Assembly: GCA_044432805.1 (NCBI GenBank)
Contig: JAWXUI010000022.1
Location: 1-16,522 of the forward strand
Source: CAYJEO01 sp044432805
GTDB lineage: Bacteria; Bacillota_I; Bacilli_A; RF39; UBA660
Direction of reading: 5' to 3'
DNA: 16,522 nucleotides
The notes below the pieces were generated by a model. It saw only the letters and a list, made by a program, of their open reading frames with translations, ran no database searches and had not been told where the DNA came from. Position numbers and translations under genes: made by a program. How positions within the stretch are numbered: position 1 is the first letter of the stretch; the number at the start of each line of letters is the position of its first letter. Below are positions 7,242 through 14,618 of the stretch, in pieces.

Positions 7242-8258
7242 ATGAAAAAATTATTAAAAATATTTTTTGTTATTTTAATATTAAGTTTAATAGGTTTTAG
7301 TGTATATTTTTATTTAAATTATGAAGAAGAGGAAAAAGAAATTGTAGAACTTGTACCAACAAAAGTAGATGTTCCTGAATTACAAATAATTGACGTTAAT
7401 TCAGATAGTAGAAATATAGCTGTAATGATTAATAATATTTCAACAGCTGTTCCATATCATAGTGGTCTTCAACAAGCGCATACTGTTTATGAAATTATAA
7501 CAGAAGGTGGAATTACAAGATTAATGGCAGTATTTAAAGATCAAGATTTATCAAGTGTTGGTTCAGTTAGATCATCTAGGCATTATTTTTTAGATTATGC
7601 TTTAGAAAATGATGCAATTTATGTTCATTATGGTTTTAGTGAGTATGCTAAAAGTGATATATATTCTCTTGGAATTAATAATATAAATGGATTGTATGAT
7701 AATGCATTTATCAGATTAGATTTGCCTATAGCGTATGAACATACGGCTTATACTAATAGTGATTTAATAAATAGTTATATTGAAAGTAAAGGGTATGATA
7801 CAACATCTGATACAGTTTTATTAAATTATTCTGTTTTTAATGTTAACTTGTCTACAATAAATGAGTCTATTGTTGCAAATGAAGTAATGATAAATTATTC
7901 AAGTTATGATAATACATCATTTGTTTATGATAGTGAAAATCAAGTTTACAATAGATTTAAAAACGGAGTTGCTCATAGTGATTATGTTACGGGGTTACAA
8001 TATACAGCTAAAAATATAATTGTTTTAAAAGTTGAAAATTATTCAATAGATAGTTATGGAAGACAGGATTTATATAATATAGGAACTGGAAGCGGTTATT
8101 ACATAACTAATGGATATGCAGTAGAAATAACATGGGAAAAAGAAAGCCGAGAATCTCAAACTATATATAAAGATTTAAATGGAAATGAAATTTTTATAAA
8201 TGATGGCAATACTTATATTCAAATACAACCTATAGATCAAGATTTAATAATTAGTTAA
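7242..8258 (+). CDS. DUF3048 (YerB-like) membrane-anchored extracytoplasmic protein
   Basis: 338 residues from ATG 7242. A short basic start and one hydrophobic helix (about residues 5-24) are followed by an acidic stretch. The N-terminal DUF3048 block is next: NIAVMINN, HSGLQQAHTVYEIITEGGITRLMAVF and VGSVRSSRHYFLDYALENDAIYVHYG are the family signature. The C-terminal half (for example the NGVAHSDYVTGLQY region and VEITWEK) matches the second DUF3048 domain. The family, typified by the Bacillus subtilis lipoprotein YerB, has no firmly known activity. Unlike the usual lipoprotein form, no lipobox cysteine is visible, so an uncleaved membrane anchor is likely. It has its own promoter and a strong terminator, so it is monocistronic. 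Confidence 0.85.
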   Translation: MKKLLKIFFVILILSLIGFSVYFYLNYEEEEKEIVELVPTKVDVPELQIIDVNSDSRNIAVMINNISTAVPYHSGLQQAHTVYEIITEGGITRLMAVFKDQDLSSVGSVRSSRHYFLDYALENDAIYVHYGFSEYAKSDIYSLGINNINGLYDNAFIRLDLPIAYEHTAYTNSDLINSYIESKGYDTTSDTVLLNYSVFNVNLSTINESIVANEVMINYSSYDNTSFVYDSENQVYNRFKNGVAHSDYVTGLQYTAKNIIVLKVENYSIDSYGRQDLYNIGTGSGYYITNGYAVEITWEKESRESQTIYKDLNGNEIFINDGNTYIQIQPIDQDLIIS

Positions 8259-8277
8259 ATATTTTGATTTATTATGT

Positions 8278-8303
8278 AAACAGTTAGAAATTAACTGTTT
8301 TTT
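8278..8303 (+). terminator. Terminator of the DUF3048 gene
   Basis: AAACAGTTA (8278-8286) and TAACTGTTT (8292-8300) form a perfect 9-bp stem around GAAAT, followed by TTTTTT. This is one of the clearest terminators in the window. Confidence 0.85.
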
Positions 8304-8304
8304 C

Positions 8305-8333
8305 TTTACAAAAAAATAAAAAAATAGTAGTAT
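8305..8333 (+). promoter_or_regulatory. Candidate promoter of the lipoprotein/zinc-ribbon operon
   Basis: TTTACA (8305-8310) and TAGTAT (8328-8333) are 17 bases apart, directly after the preceding terminator. The -10 box is imperfect (4 of 6). If used, the leader would be about 115 nt, far longer than elsewhere in this window, which leaves room for a regulatory element. Confidence 0.4.
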
Positions 8334-8382
8334 TAATATAGAAGTAGTGTATATGTCAGTAAATTTTAGTTAAGGTGTAAAA

Positions 8383-8451
8383 ATGTGGCGAGCAGCAAAT
8401 TGTGGGGAATTAATCTTTAATAGATTATGGGTATATGTTGATAAGGAGTGA
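8383..8451 (+). CDS. Possible 22-residue leader peptide/uORF
   Basis: ATG 8383 follows the ribosome-binding site AAGGTG (8372-8377). The frame runs 22 sense codons to TGA (8449-8451), three bases before the ATG of the lipoprotein gene. The predicted peptide starts MWRAANCGELIF and has two Trp, one Cys and two Arg. Its last codons, AAG GAG TGA, are the ribosome-binding site of the next gene, an arrangement suited to translational coupling or attenuation. The 5' half (8384-8411) is about half G+C, unusual here, which could mean a conserved RNA structure rather than a coding constraint. TAATCT and AGATTA (8411-8427) can form a 6-bp hairpin. I do not recognise the peptide or a known riboswitch class. 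Confidence 0.35.
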   Translation: MWRAANCGELIFNRLWVYVDKE

Positions 8452-8454
8452 AAA

Positions 8455-9120
8455 ATGAAAAAAAATAAAATTCTTTTTATGGCAATTGCAACATTGTTAT
8501 TAACATCAGGATGTTTTGGTGAGGAACAAAGCGAAATAAATAGTAATCTTGCTGAAACAAAAAATAATATGATTAATAATTTAGAAACTTATAGTTATGA
8601 TGTAATTATGACTACAGACGTGTCTTATATGACTATAGAAACAGAAATGAATTGTGCCGCTGATTTAAATAGTGAAATAACGTATTGTAAATCAACAACA
8701 ATGGGTATAATAACAGAAACTTACACTGACTATGGAAATGATATAACTTACTCTAACACTACTTATACAGATTGGGAATCATCATCATTAGATTCTAGTA
8801 TCAATCAAATAGATGGTTATCTAAATGTAATTGAATACATATATGATGTAAAAACAGAAGAAACAAGTACTGGAACTCTATATTCTGGATATATTGATTC
8901 TAGTAAATTATTAGGTGCTATGAGTGAATCGGATGATAGTTTATCAAGTAGTAGTGCAGATGAAAATAGTATTTATATTGAAGTTCTTGTAAATGATGAT
9001 AATTATGTAGAAACAATATATTATGATATGGAAATTTCTGGAATGAGTTATGAAATTGAAGTAGAATACTATGATTACAATACAAGCAAAAGTTTAGTAA
9101 TACCAGATATATTACAATAA
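8455..9120 (+). CDS. Hypothetical lipoprotein
   Basis: 221 residues. The class II signal peptide MKKNKILFMAIATLLLTSGC has a lipobox LTSGC, with Cys20 as the lipidated residue, so it should be anchored on the outer face of the membrane. The mature part is acidic and rich in Ser, Thr and Tyr. It begins with a helical stretch (LAETKNNMINNLETYSYDV) followed by many predicted short beta strands. That layout recalls LolA/LppX-like folds, but this is only a resemblance in pattern. Cys67 and Cys78 are close enough to form a disulfide, and an SSSS tract occurs near residue 165. The next gene starts 17 bases downstream without a terminator, so an operon with the two zinc-ribbon membrane proteins is likely. 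The specific family is not recognised. Confidence 0.8.
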   Translation: MKKNKILFMAIATLLLTSGCFGEEQSEINSNLAETKNNMINNLETYSYDVIMTTDVSYMTIETEMNCAADLNSEITYCKSTTMGIITETYTDYGNDITYSNTTYTDWESSSLDSSINQIDGYLNVIEYIYDVKTEETSTGTLYSGYIDSSKLLGAMSESDDSLSSSSADENSIYIEVLVNDDNYVETIYYDMEISGMSYEIEVEYYDYNTSKSLVIPDILQ

Positions 9121-9137
9121 GGAAAGAGGTTTTTAGA

Positions 9138-9776
9138 ATGGAAAATATATTAGAAAAAATGAAAACAACAAGATTATTAGCGACAATAGGTGTTGTTGCG
9201 TTATTAATAGGAGTATTCTTCACTTATTTAAGTTTAGATGTATACTTATATAGTAGTAAACTTGTATTAATTAACTATTGGGAAGGTAAAACAATATTTG
9301 CCCTAACACTTATAAATTTATTATATATTTTTAAAGATTATGTTAAAAAATATGTTCCAAAAATGTATGACAATGAAATAGGAAGAAAAGTAGATGAAAT
9401 TAATAATCCAAAAGTATTAATAGTTCCAACTGCTATCATAGCTATCTTAGCAATATATTTAGTAAGTGAAATTGATGTATCTTCAGAATATATTGAATAT
9501 GGTTTAGGATTTTATGCATTATGGGTTGGAATTATAGCTTTAGGAGCACATTCTTTCTTATATAAATATGAAAATATGCCAGTAGTTCAACCAACACAAC
9601 AACCAATGAATAATAATTATAATCAACCAATGCAACAACCAATGAATAATAATTATAATCAACCAACACAACAACCAATGAATAATAATGTTCAATCAAT
9701 GAAAATATGCCCAACATGTTCTGCACAATGTGATATTAATACAAAATTTTGCCCAAAATGTGGTAGACAATTTTAA
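9138..9776 (+). CDS. Four-helix membrane protein with C-terminal zinc ribbon
   Basis: 212 residues; ATG 9138 is preceded by AGAGG at 9125-9129. Predicted membrane helices lie near residues 11-31, 52-68, 92-110 and 121-141. Residues 151-186 are three Gln/Pro/Asn/Met-rich 12-residue repeats (QPTQQPMNNNYN type), a flexible linker. The last 22 residues form a zinc ribbon, CPTC (C191, C194) and CPKCG (C205, C208), with an extra Cys198. With four helices the ribbon and N-terminus should be on the same side, probably the cytoplasm. Such terminal ribbons are common on small bacterial membrane proteins and their ligand is generally unknown. The next gene follows after 44 bases and carries a similar ribbon at its other end. 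The function is not recognised. Confidence 0.8.
   Translation: MENILEKMKTTRLLATIGVVALLIGVFFTYLSLDVYLYSSKLVLINYWEGKTIFALTLINLLYIFKDYVKKYVPKMYDNEIGRKVDEINNPKVLIVPTAIIAILAIYLVSEIDVSSEYIEYGLGFYALWVGIIALGAHSFLYKYENMPVVQPTQQPMNNNYNQPMQQPMNNNYNQPTQQPMNNNVQSMKICPTCSAQCDINTKFCPKCGRQF
9588..9695 (+). repeat. Three 36-bp tandem coding repeats
   Basis: Units at 9588-9623, 9624-9659 and 9660-9695 each start CAACCA and encode QP(T/M)QQPMNNNYN. Units 1 and 3 share ACA (Thr) at the variable codon, while unit 2 has ATG (Met). The last bases of unit 3 diverge. The near identity of the DNA suggests recent slippage expansion, so copy number may vary between strains. Confidence 0.9.
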
Positions 9777-9808
9777 TAAATAATAAAAATTAAGAATATA
9801 GGTTATGT

Positions 9809-9815
9809 AGGAGGT
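9809..9815 (+). promoter_or_regulatory. Consensus RBS AGGAGGT
   Basis: AGGAGGT, the strongest ribosome-binding site in the window, is five bases before ATG 9821 (with TAATT between). No convincing promoter is visible in the 44-base gap, so the gene is probably co-transcribed with the preceding one. Confidence 0.7.
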
Positions 9816-9820
9816 AATTA

Positions 9821-10627
9821 ATGAAAAAAGAAACAAAAAAAGAAACAACGCCAGTAGAGACAGCACCAGTAGAAGCAACTCCAGTAGAAGCAACTCCAGT
9901 AGAAGTGGCTCCAGTCATGGTGCAAACAGTAGAAGTTAAAAAAAGATTTTGTCCAAACTGCGGAAGACAATTAGGTGAAAATGAAATTTGTAGTTGTCAA
10001 ACAGTTAAAACAAGTGATTTTGATTTTCAAAAAACAGCAATAGAAATAAAGGATTTAATTGTTAGCGTATTTAAAAAACCAGTAACAACAATTAATTCTA
10101 TTATGGGAGCACAAAGTAATACGACAACATATATGTTATTAGGTTTAGTCGTATTAGTGGCAGCATTAGTATCAACGCTAATGGTAAAGGAATTAACAGA
10201 AAGTATTAGTTCATTATTTGGATTTGGATATTATTCATATAATAGTGTTGAATTTGATTTTTTAGATACATTTATTAAAACAATTCTTTCAAGTGCAGGA
10301 TACTTAGCTATATTAGTAACATCTATATGGTTAGTAGCAGAAAAATTATTTAAAAAACAATTCACATTTAAAAATAGTTTAACTTTAGTAGCGAATACAT
10401 CTTCAATTAATGTTGTAGTGAATTTATTAACACTAATTGCAATGTATTTATCAGCGCAAATCATGACATGTGTAATGTTAATTGGTGGTTTATTTTATAA
10501 CTGTGTATTATTCCAAAGCATTAAATCAACAACCAATACAGAAGATGATAAAGCAAGTTATATGTTTGTTACAATTATGTCAGTAGTAGCTGTTGTGGTT
10601 TATATAGTTTTAAAAGTAATTAATTAA
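9821..10627 (+). CDS. Zinc-ribbon membrane protein, Yip1-like
   Basis: 268 residues. The N-terminus is a lysine/glutamate start, then a PVEAT/PVEAP repeat (about residues 10-33). A zinc ribbon follows with C44, C47 (FCPNCGRQLG) and C57, C59 (CSC). Residues 68-90 form an amphipathic, positively charged segment. Five hydrophobic segments follow, near 104-121, 155-175, 192-211, 214-232 and 247-265. The ribbon plus this membrane core resembles the bacterial zinc-ribbon/Yip1-domain proteins; the Yip1 assignment rests on layout only. FCPxCGRQ is shared almost exactly with the end of the preceding protein, which suggests that the two ribbons are related or work together. The stop codon lies in the loop of the terminator hairpin. 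Confidence 0.75.
   Translation: MKKETKKETTPVETAPVEATPVEATPVEVAPVMVQTVEVKKRFCPNCGRQLGENEICSCQTVKTSDFDFQKTAIEIKDLIVSVFKKPVTTINSIMGAQSNTTTYMLLGLVVLVAALVSTLMVKELTESISSLFGFGYYSYNSVEFDFLDTFIKTILSSAGYLAILVTSIWLVAEKLFKKQFTFKNSLTLVANTSSINVVVNLLTLIAMYLSAQIMTCVMLIGGLFYNCVLFQSIKSTTNTEDDKASYMFVTIMSVVAVVVYIVLKVIN
9851..9910 (+). repeat. Four 15-bp tandem coding repeats
   Basis: Four consecutive 15-base units starting CCAGTAGA (9851, 9866, 9881, 9896) encode PVE plus two small residues each. The second and third units are identical. This forms the flexible N-terminal linker of the second zinc-ribbon protein. Confidence 0.85.
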
Positions 10628-10646
10628 AAATTTTTACTTTTTTTTT
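10612..10646 (+). terminator. Terminator of the zinc-ribbon operon
   Basis: AAAAGTAA (10612-10619) and TTACTTTT (10634-10641) form a perfect 8-bp stem running into nine T's (10638-10646). The 14-base loop contains the stop codon of the preceding gene. Confidence 0.65.
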
Positions 10647-10656
10647 GTATTTATAG

Positions 10657-10686
10657 TATAATAAAATAAGAAAGTATTAAAGGTGA
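10657..10686 (+). promoter_or_regulatory. Glycosyltransferase promoter -10 and RBS
   Basis: TATAAT at 10657-10662, with TTACTT 17 bases upstream inside the terminator as a possible -35. The ribosome-binding site AAAGGTGA (10679-10686) precedes ATG 10690. The predicted leader is about 21 nt. Confidence 0.6.
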
Positions 10687-10689
10687 AAT

Positions 10690-11691
10690 ATGAAAGTATT
10701 ATTATATACAGAAAATTTAAAAACCATTTCAAAATCAGGACTTGGAAAAGCAATAAACCATCAAAAAAAAGCATTAGAATTAAACAATATAGAATATACA
10801 ACAAATAAAAACGATGATTATGATATTCTTCATTTGAACTTTTTTGGGCCAAATAGTTATTTATTAGCGAAAAAAGCAAAGAAACAAGGTAAAAAAGTTG
10901 TCTATCATGCCCATAGTACAGAAGAAGATTTTAGAAATTCATTTTTATTTTCTAATGTAGCCGCACCTTTATTTAAAAAATGGTTAATAAAGTGTTATAC
11001 TCTTGGAGATTATATAGTAACTCCAACACCATATTCTAAAATGTTGTTAGAAAATTATGGAATCAAAAAACCGATTCGTGCTATATCTAATGGAATAGAT
11101 TTATCTAAATTTAAAACTGACAAAAAACTAGGAAATGAATTTAGAAAAATGTATAATATTAAAAAGAATGAAAAAGTTATAATTGGAATTGGTTTATATA
11201 TTAAAAGAAAAGGAATTATAGATTTTGTTGAATTAGCTAAGATGATGCCGGAATATAAATTTATTTGGTTTGGATATAGTCCGCTATCTGCAGTTGCAAA
11301 TGATGTTAAAAAAGCAGTAAAAACAAAATTAGACAATTTAACATTCGCTGGATATGTTGATAGTTCAGTAATCGCAGGAGCAATGAATGGAGCAGATCTA
11401 TATGTTTTCCCAACATTAGAAGAAACAGAAGGGATTCCTATTATAGAAGCATGTGCTTGTCAAATAGATGCAATTGTAAGAGATATTCCAGTCTTTGAAG
11501 GTTGGTTATTTGATAATATAAATATATATAAAGCAAAAGATGTTTTTGAATTTGAAAAAAAGATAAAATTAATATTAAATAAAAAATTACCGTCTATTAC
11601 ACAAGATGGATTTAAAGTAGCGCAACAAAGAGATTTAAAAATAATTGGAACTCAATTAAAAGAAGTATATGAAATTGTAAGTAAAATGTAA
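10690..11691 (+). CDS. GT-B glycosyltransferase (GT4-like)
   Basis: 333 residues, a soluble or membrane-associated retaining glycosyltransferase that moves a sugar from a nucleotide sugar to an unknown acceptor. The N-terminal half shows the early glycine-containing loop (KSGLGKAINH, residues 15-24) and VVYHAHSTEED (70-80). TPTPYSKMLLENYG and the hinge NGID (134-137) follow. The donor domain has GLYIKRKGI (168-176), WFGYSP, FAGYV and the family EX7E motif, E245 to E253, in LEETEGIPIIEA. No membrane helix or signal peptide is visible. Related enzymes in Bacillota make membrane glycolipids or envelope glycans, so a glycolipid or surface polymer role is plausible but not shown. It lies 67 bases before the CotH-type gene without a clear terminator, so read-through into that operon is possible. 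Confidence 0.85.
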   Translation: MKVLLYTENLKTISKSGLGKAINHQKKALELNNIEYTTNKNDDYDILHLNFFGPNSYLLAKKAKKQGKKVVYHAHSTEEDFRNSFLFSNVAAPLFKKWLIKCYTLGDYIVTPTPYSKMLLENYGIKKPIRAISNGIDLSKFKTDKKLGNEFRKMYNIKKNEKVIIGIGLYIKRKGIIDFVELAKMMPEYKFIWFGYSPLSAVANDVKKAVKTKLDNLTFAGYVDSSVIAGAMNGADLYVFPTLEETEGIPIIEACACQIDAIVRDIPVFEGWLFDNINIYKAKDVFEFEKKIKLILNKKLPSITQDGFKVAQQRDLKIIGTQLKEVYEIVSKM

Positions 11692-11730
11692 AGTTAAAAA
11701 AACAAAATTTTAAAAGTGAAAAAATTATGA

Positions 11731-11749
11731 TAAAATTAAATAGTAAGGA
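11731..11749 (+). promoter_or_regulatory. Candidate promoter and RBS of the CotH/VTC/DUF4956 operon
   Basis: TGaTAAAAT (box 11731-11736) is an extended -10; TTTTAA 17 bases upstream is a weak -35. The ribosome-binding site AAGGA (11745-11749) precedes ATG 11759, giving a leader of about 16 nt. Confidence 0.5.
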
Positions 11750-11758
11750 ATTGATAAA

Positions 11759-14614
11759 ATGTTTGATGTACAAATAAATAAATTAAAAGAAAATAAAATA
11801 TTTTTTATCATAATTCCCATTATTCTAATTATATTTATTTCTGTTAATTTTTTAATAGATTATGAGATGCAAGCCCAAGAAACTGATTTAGAAGTAAATG
11901 GTGAAAGTAATATAAATTCACTTGTTATAAATGAAATAATGACTTCTAATGATGGAGCTGTTGCTGATGGTTTTGGACTAACTTATGATTGGGTTGAAAT
12001 CTATAATGGAGAAAGCAAAGCAATTAACTTAAAAAATTATAGTTTGACTGATGATTCGTCTACGGTTAAATGGGTTTTTCCAGAAGTAACAATAGAAGCT
12101 GGTGAATATTTAGTTGTTTATTTAAGTGGAGATTATCAAGAAGGATTATATGCATCATTTAAATTAAAAAGTTCTGGCGGGGAAGAATTGATTTTAACCA
12201 ATAGTGCTAAAAAAGTTTTGGATGCCGTTGAAACAGTTTCATTAAGTGACAACCAAGTAATGGCAAGGGACTTAGATGGAAATTGGCTAATAACTTCTAC
12301 GTTTACACCTGGATATATAAATACGATTGAAGGACAAGATAAATATAGAAGTAACTTATGGGCAGAATCCGATTTAGTAATAAACGAAGTTTTAGTAAGA
12401 AATAATGGTAATTTTGCAAATGAAGATGGCATATATTCTGGATATATCGAAATAATTAATTTAGGTGATGAAATTAATTTAAATGGTTATTCTGTATCTA
12501 ATACATATGATGCACCTTTTAAATATCAAATAGGTGATGTAACATTAAAAACAGGAGAAGTATATTTAATATATACTGAAGATTATAGTTCAGATTTAAA
12601 CTATAGTAATTTTAAATTAACAAGTAAAACCGGAGAAGCTATTTTAACAAATAATACAGGTCAGATAATAGATGCCGTTGAATATACAAATTTAACATCT
12701 GGAGTAGCGTTAATATTGGAAGATGGAGTCTATTATGAATCATCAGATATTTCACCAGGTTTTACAAATGATTTAATAGAACAATTTTTAACTAAATATA
12801 AAGCAAATAACAATACATTAATTATAAATGAAGTTATGAATAACAATATATCTTATTTAGTGCAAAATGGTGATAATTACTATGATTGGGTTGAATTAAA
12901 AAACAACTCAAATGAAAGTATTAACTTAAGCGATTATTATTTAACAACAGATGAAACAATTGAAAAGTATAAGTTACCAGATGTTGTTTTAGAACCAGGT
13001 GAATTATTTGTAATAATGTGTTCAGGAGATACAAATCTTTCAAACACAAGTTATTATCATGCTGATTTTAAAATAGGTGATAATGAAACAATATATATAT
13101 TAAAAGATAAAGAAATAGTTGATTCAGTATTTGTATATAATTTAACAACAAATTATTCGTATGGAAGAAATAATACAAATGGATTTTACTATATAAGTAC
13201 GCCAACACCTAATAAAAGTAACAATAGTGGTTCATCTGCAATAGCATACGTACCACTTAATAACACTGTATCAGGAATTTATGATGATGTAACTGATTTA
13301 TCAATAGAATTAACAGCAAATGGGACTATTTATTATACATTAGATGGAAGTACACCTACCTCAAGTTCCAATGTATATACAAGTCCTATTTTTCTTAGCG
13401 AAACATCAGTTATAAAATATATGGCTGTTGAAGCAAACAAAAAAAACAGTGAAATAACTACAATGTCATATATTATTAACGAAAATCATACGATGCCAGT
13501 CTTGTCAGTAGTAACGGATCAAAGTGAATTTGATAATTTACAAAGCGATGCTTGGAATGAAACTTTAGAAATATCTGCTAATGCAGAGTTGTTTGAAGAT
13601 GATGGAACATTTAATATAGATTGTGGATTAAAATTATTCGGTGGTTCAACTAGAGGATTAGATAAAAAAAGTTTTCAATTAAAGTTTAGAAGTGAATATG
13701 GTGCATCAAAATTAAATTATCAAGTATTTGATGACCGTGATTTTTCATCATTTGATTCATTAGTATTAAGATCAGGATCACAAGATTATGAAAATGCTTT
13801 TATAAGAGATGTTTTAGGTACTAGTTTAGTTGATGATTACACTGATATAGATGTTCAAGCATATAAACCAGTTGTTCTTTATATTAATGGGGAATACTGG
13901 GGAGTTTATAATATAAGAGAAAAAGTAGAAGAAGAATTTATTTCTAATCACTATAGCGTTGATGAAAGTGCTAATATTATAAGAATTGACAATGATATAA
14001 CAGCTGGAAGTATAACAGAATATAGTAGTTTAATAAGTTATGTTAATGCTTATAATTTAAGTGTTGATACTTATTATGATTATATAGATTCACAAATAAA
14101 CTTAGTTAATTTATGCGACTTTTGGATAGCACAAAATTACGTCACCAATAACGACATTGTAAATGTACGGATGTTCTCACATGAGGATGTTGATGATGGA
14201 AAATGGAGTTATATTTTTTATGATTTAGATTATGCTTTTTATAACTACTCAACTAATTATTATACATTTTCAACTTCTGCAACTGGTATGAGAGAATATG
14301 GATATTCAACAGATTTTCTAAGAAATTTAATGGAAAATGAAGAATTTCAAGAATTATATTTACAACGTTTGAGTTATAATTTAGAATATACTTGGAATAA
14401 GGAAATTGTTTTAGAAAGACTTGATGAAATATATAATTATTATTTACCAGAAATGTCAAGAGATAAAGAAAGATGGGGTTCTACTTTAGAAGATTGGCAA
14501 AGTAATATTGAAGATTTAAAAACATACATTGAAAAAAGAGAAACATATCTTTTAGCGCAAACAAAATCATTTTTTAATTTAACAGATGCACAAATGGAAG
14601 AGTACTTTGGGTGA
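11759..14614 (+). CDS. CotH kinase-domain protein with three lamin-tail domains
   Basis: 951 residues. A short charged start and one hydrophobic helix (about 14-33) predict a membrane anchor with the rest outside. Three lamin-tail (LTD) repeats follow at roughly 54-188, 205-338 and 355-490, each opening with (V/I)INE and containing a WVE/YIE strand plus G-E-x-hydrophobic turns. A chitobiase/hexosaminidase C-terminal-like domain (about 500-572) contains IYYTLDGSTPTSSS. The CotH domain (about 577-900) shows KLFGGSTRGLDKKSFQLKF, LRSGSQD, WGVYNIREK (W714-K722), NNDIVNVRMF and FYDLDYAF with D822 and D824. The acidic pair resembles the metal-binding aspartates of CotH, an atypical protein kinase of Bacillus spore coats. 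LTD modules usually mark surface or secreted proteins. It is coupled to the VTC gene: the ribosome-binding site of that gene overlaps this TGA. Kinase activity is inferred from fold only. Confidence 0.88.
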   Translation: MFDVQINKLKENKIFFIIIPIILIIFISVNFLIDYEMQAQETDLEVNGESNINSLVINEIMTSNDGAVADGFGLTYDWVEIYNGESKAINLKNYSLTDDSSTVKWVFPEVTIEAGEYLVVYLSGDYQEGLYASFKLKSSGGEELILTNSAKKVLDAVETVSLSDNQVMARDLDGNWLITSTFTPGYINTIEGQDKYRSNLWAESDLVINEVLVRNNGNFANEDGIYSGYIEIINLGDEINLNGYSVSNTYDAPFKYQIGDVTLKTGEVYLIYTEDYSSDLNYSNFKLTSKTGEAILTNNTGQIIDAVEYTNLTSGVALILEDGVYYESSDISPGFTNDLIEQFLTKYKANNNTLIINEVMNNNISYLVQNGDNYYDWVELKNNSNESINLSDYYLTTDETIEKYKLPDVVLEPGELFVIMCSGDTNLSNTSYYHADFKIGDNETIYILKDKEIVDSVFVYNLTTNYSYGRNNTNGFYYISTPTPNKSNNSGSSAIAYVPLNNTVSGIYDDVTDLSIELTANGTIYYTLDGSTPTSSSNVYTSPIFLSETSVIKYMAVEANKKNSEITTMSYIINENHTMPVLSVVTDQSEFDNLQSDAWNETLEISANAELFEDDGTFNIDCGLKLFGGSTRGLDKKSFQLKFRSEYGASKLNYQVFDDRDFSSFDSLVLRSGSQDYENAFIRDVLGTSLVDDYTDIDVQAYKPVVLYINGEYWGVYNIREKVEEEFISNHYSVDESANIIRIDNDITAGSITEYSSLISYVNAYNLSVDTYYDYIDSQINLVNLCDFWIAQNYVTNNDIVNVRMFSHEDVDDGKWSYIFYDLDYAFYNYSTNYYTFSTSATGMREYGYSTDFLRNLMENEEFQELYLQRLSYNLEYTWNKEIVLERLDEIYNYYLPEMSRDKERWGSTLEDWQSNIEDLKTYIEKRETYLLAQTKSFFNLTDAQMEEYFG

Positions 14615-14618
14615 TAAT

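Noticed and set aside
9588..9695. CRISPR-like array, because of three 36-base repeats
   Set aside because: The units are directly adjacent with no spacers, stay in frame and encode a Gln/Asn linker; there are no cas genes.
14612..14614. UGA read as tryptophan, as in Mycoplasma
   Set aside because: The TGA here ends the CotH-type gene at a natural domain end and overlaps the next ribosome-binding site; conserved Trp positions use TGG throughout.
14586..14618. Upstream ATG for the VTC gene, overlapping the CotH-type gene
   Set aside because: No ribosome-binding site precedes it, and the family begins at the RHEIKF motif, which fits ATG 14619 with GGGTGAT before it.
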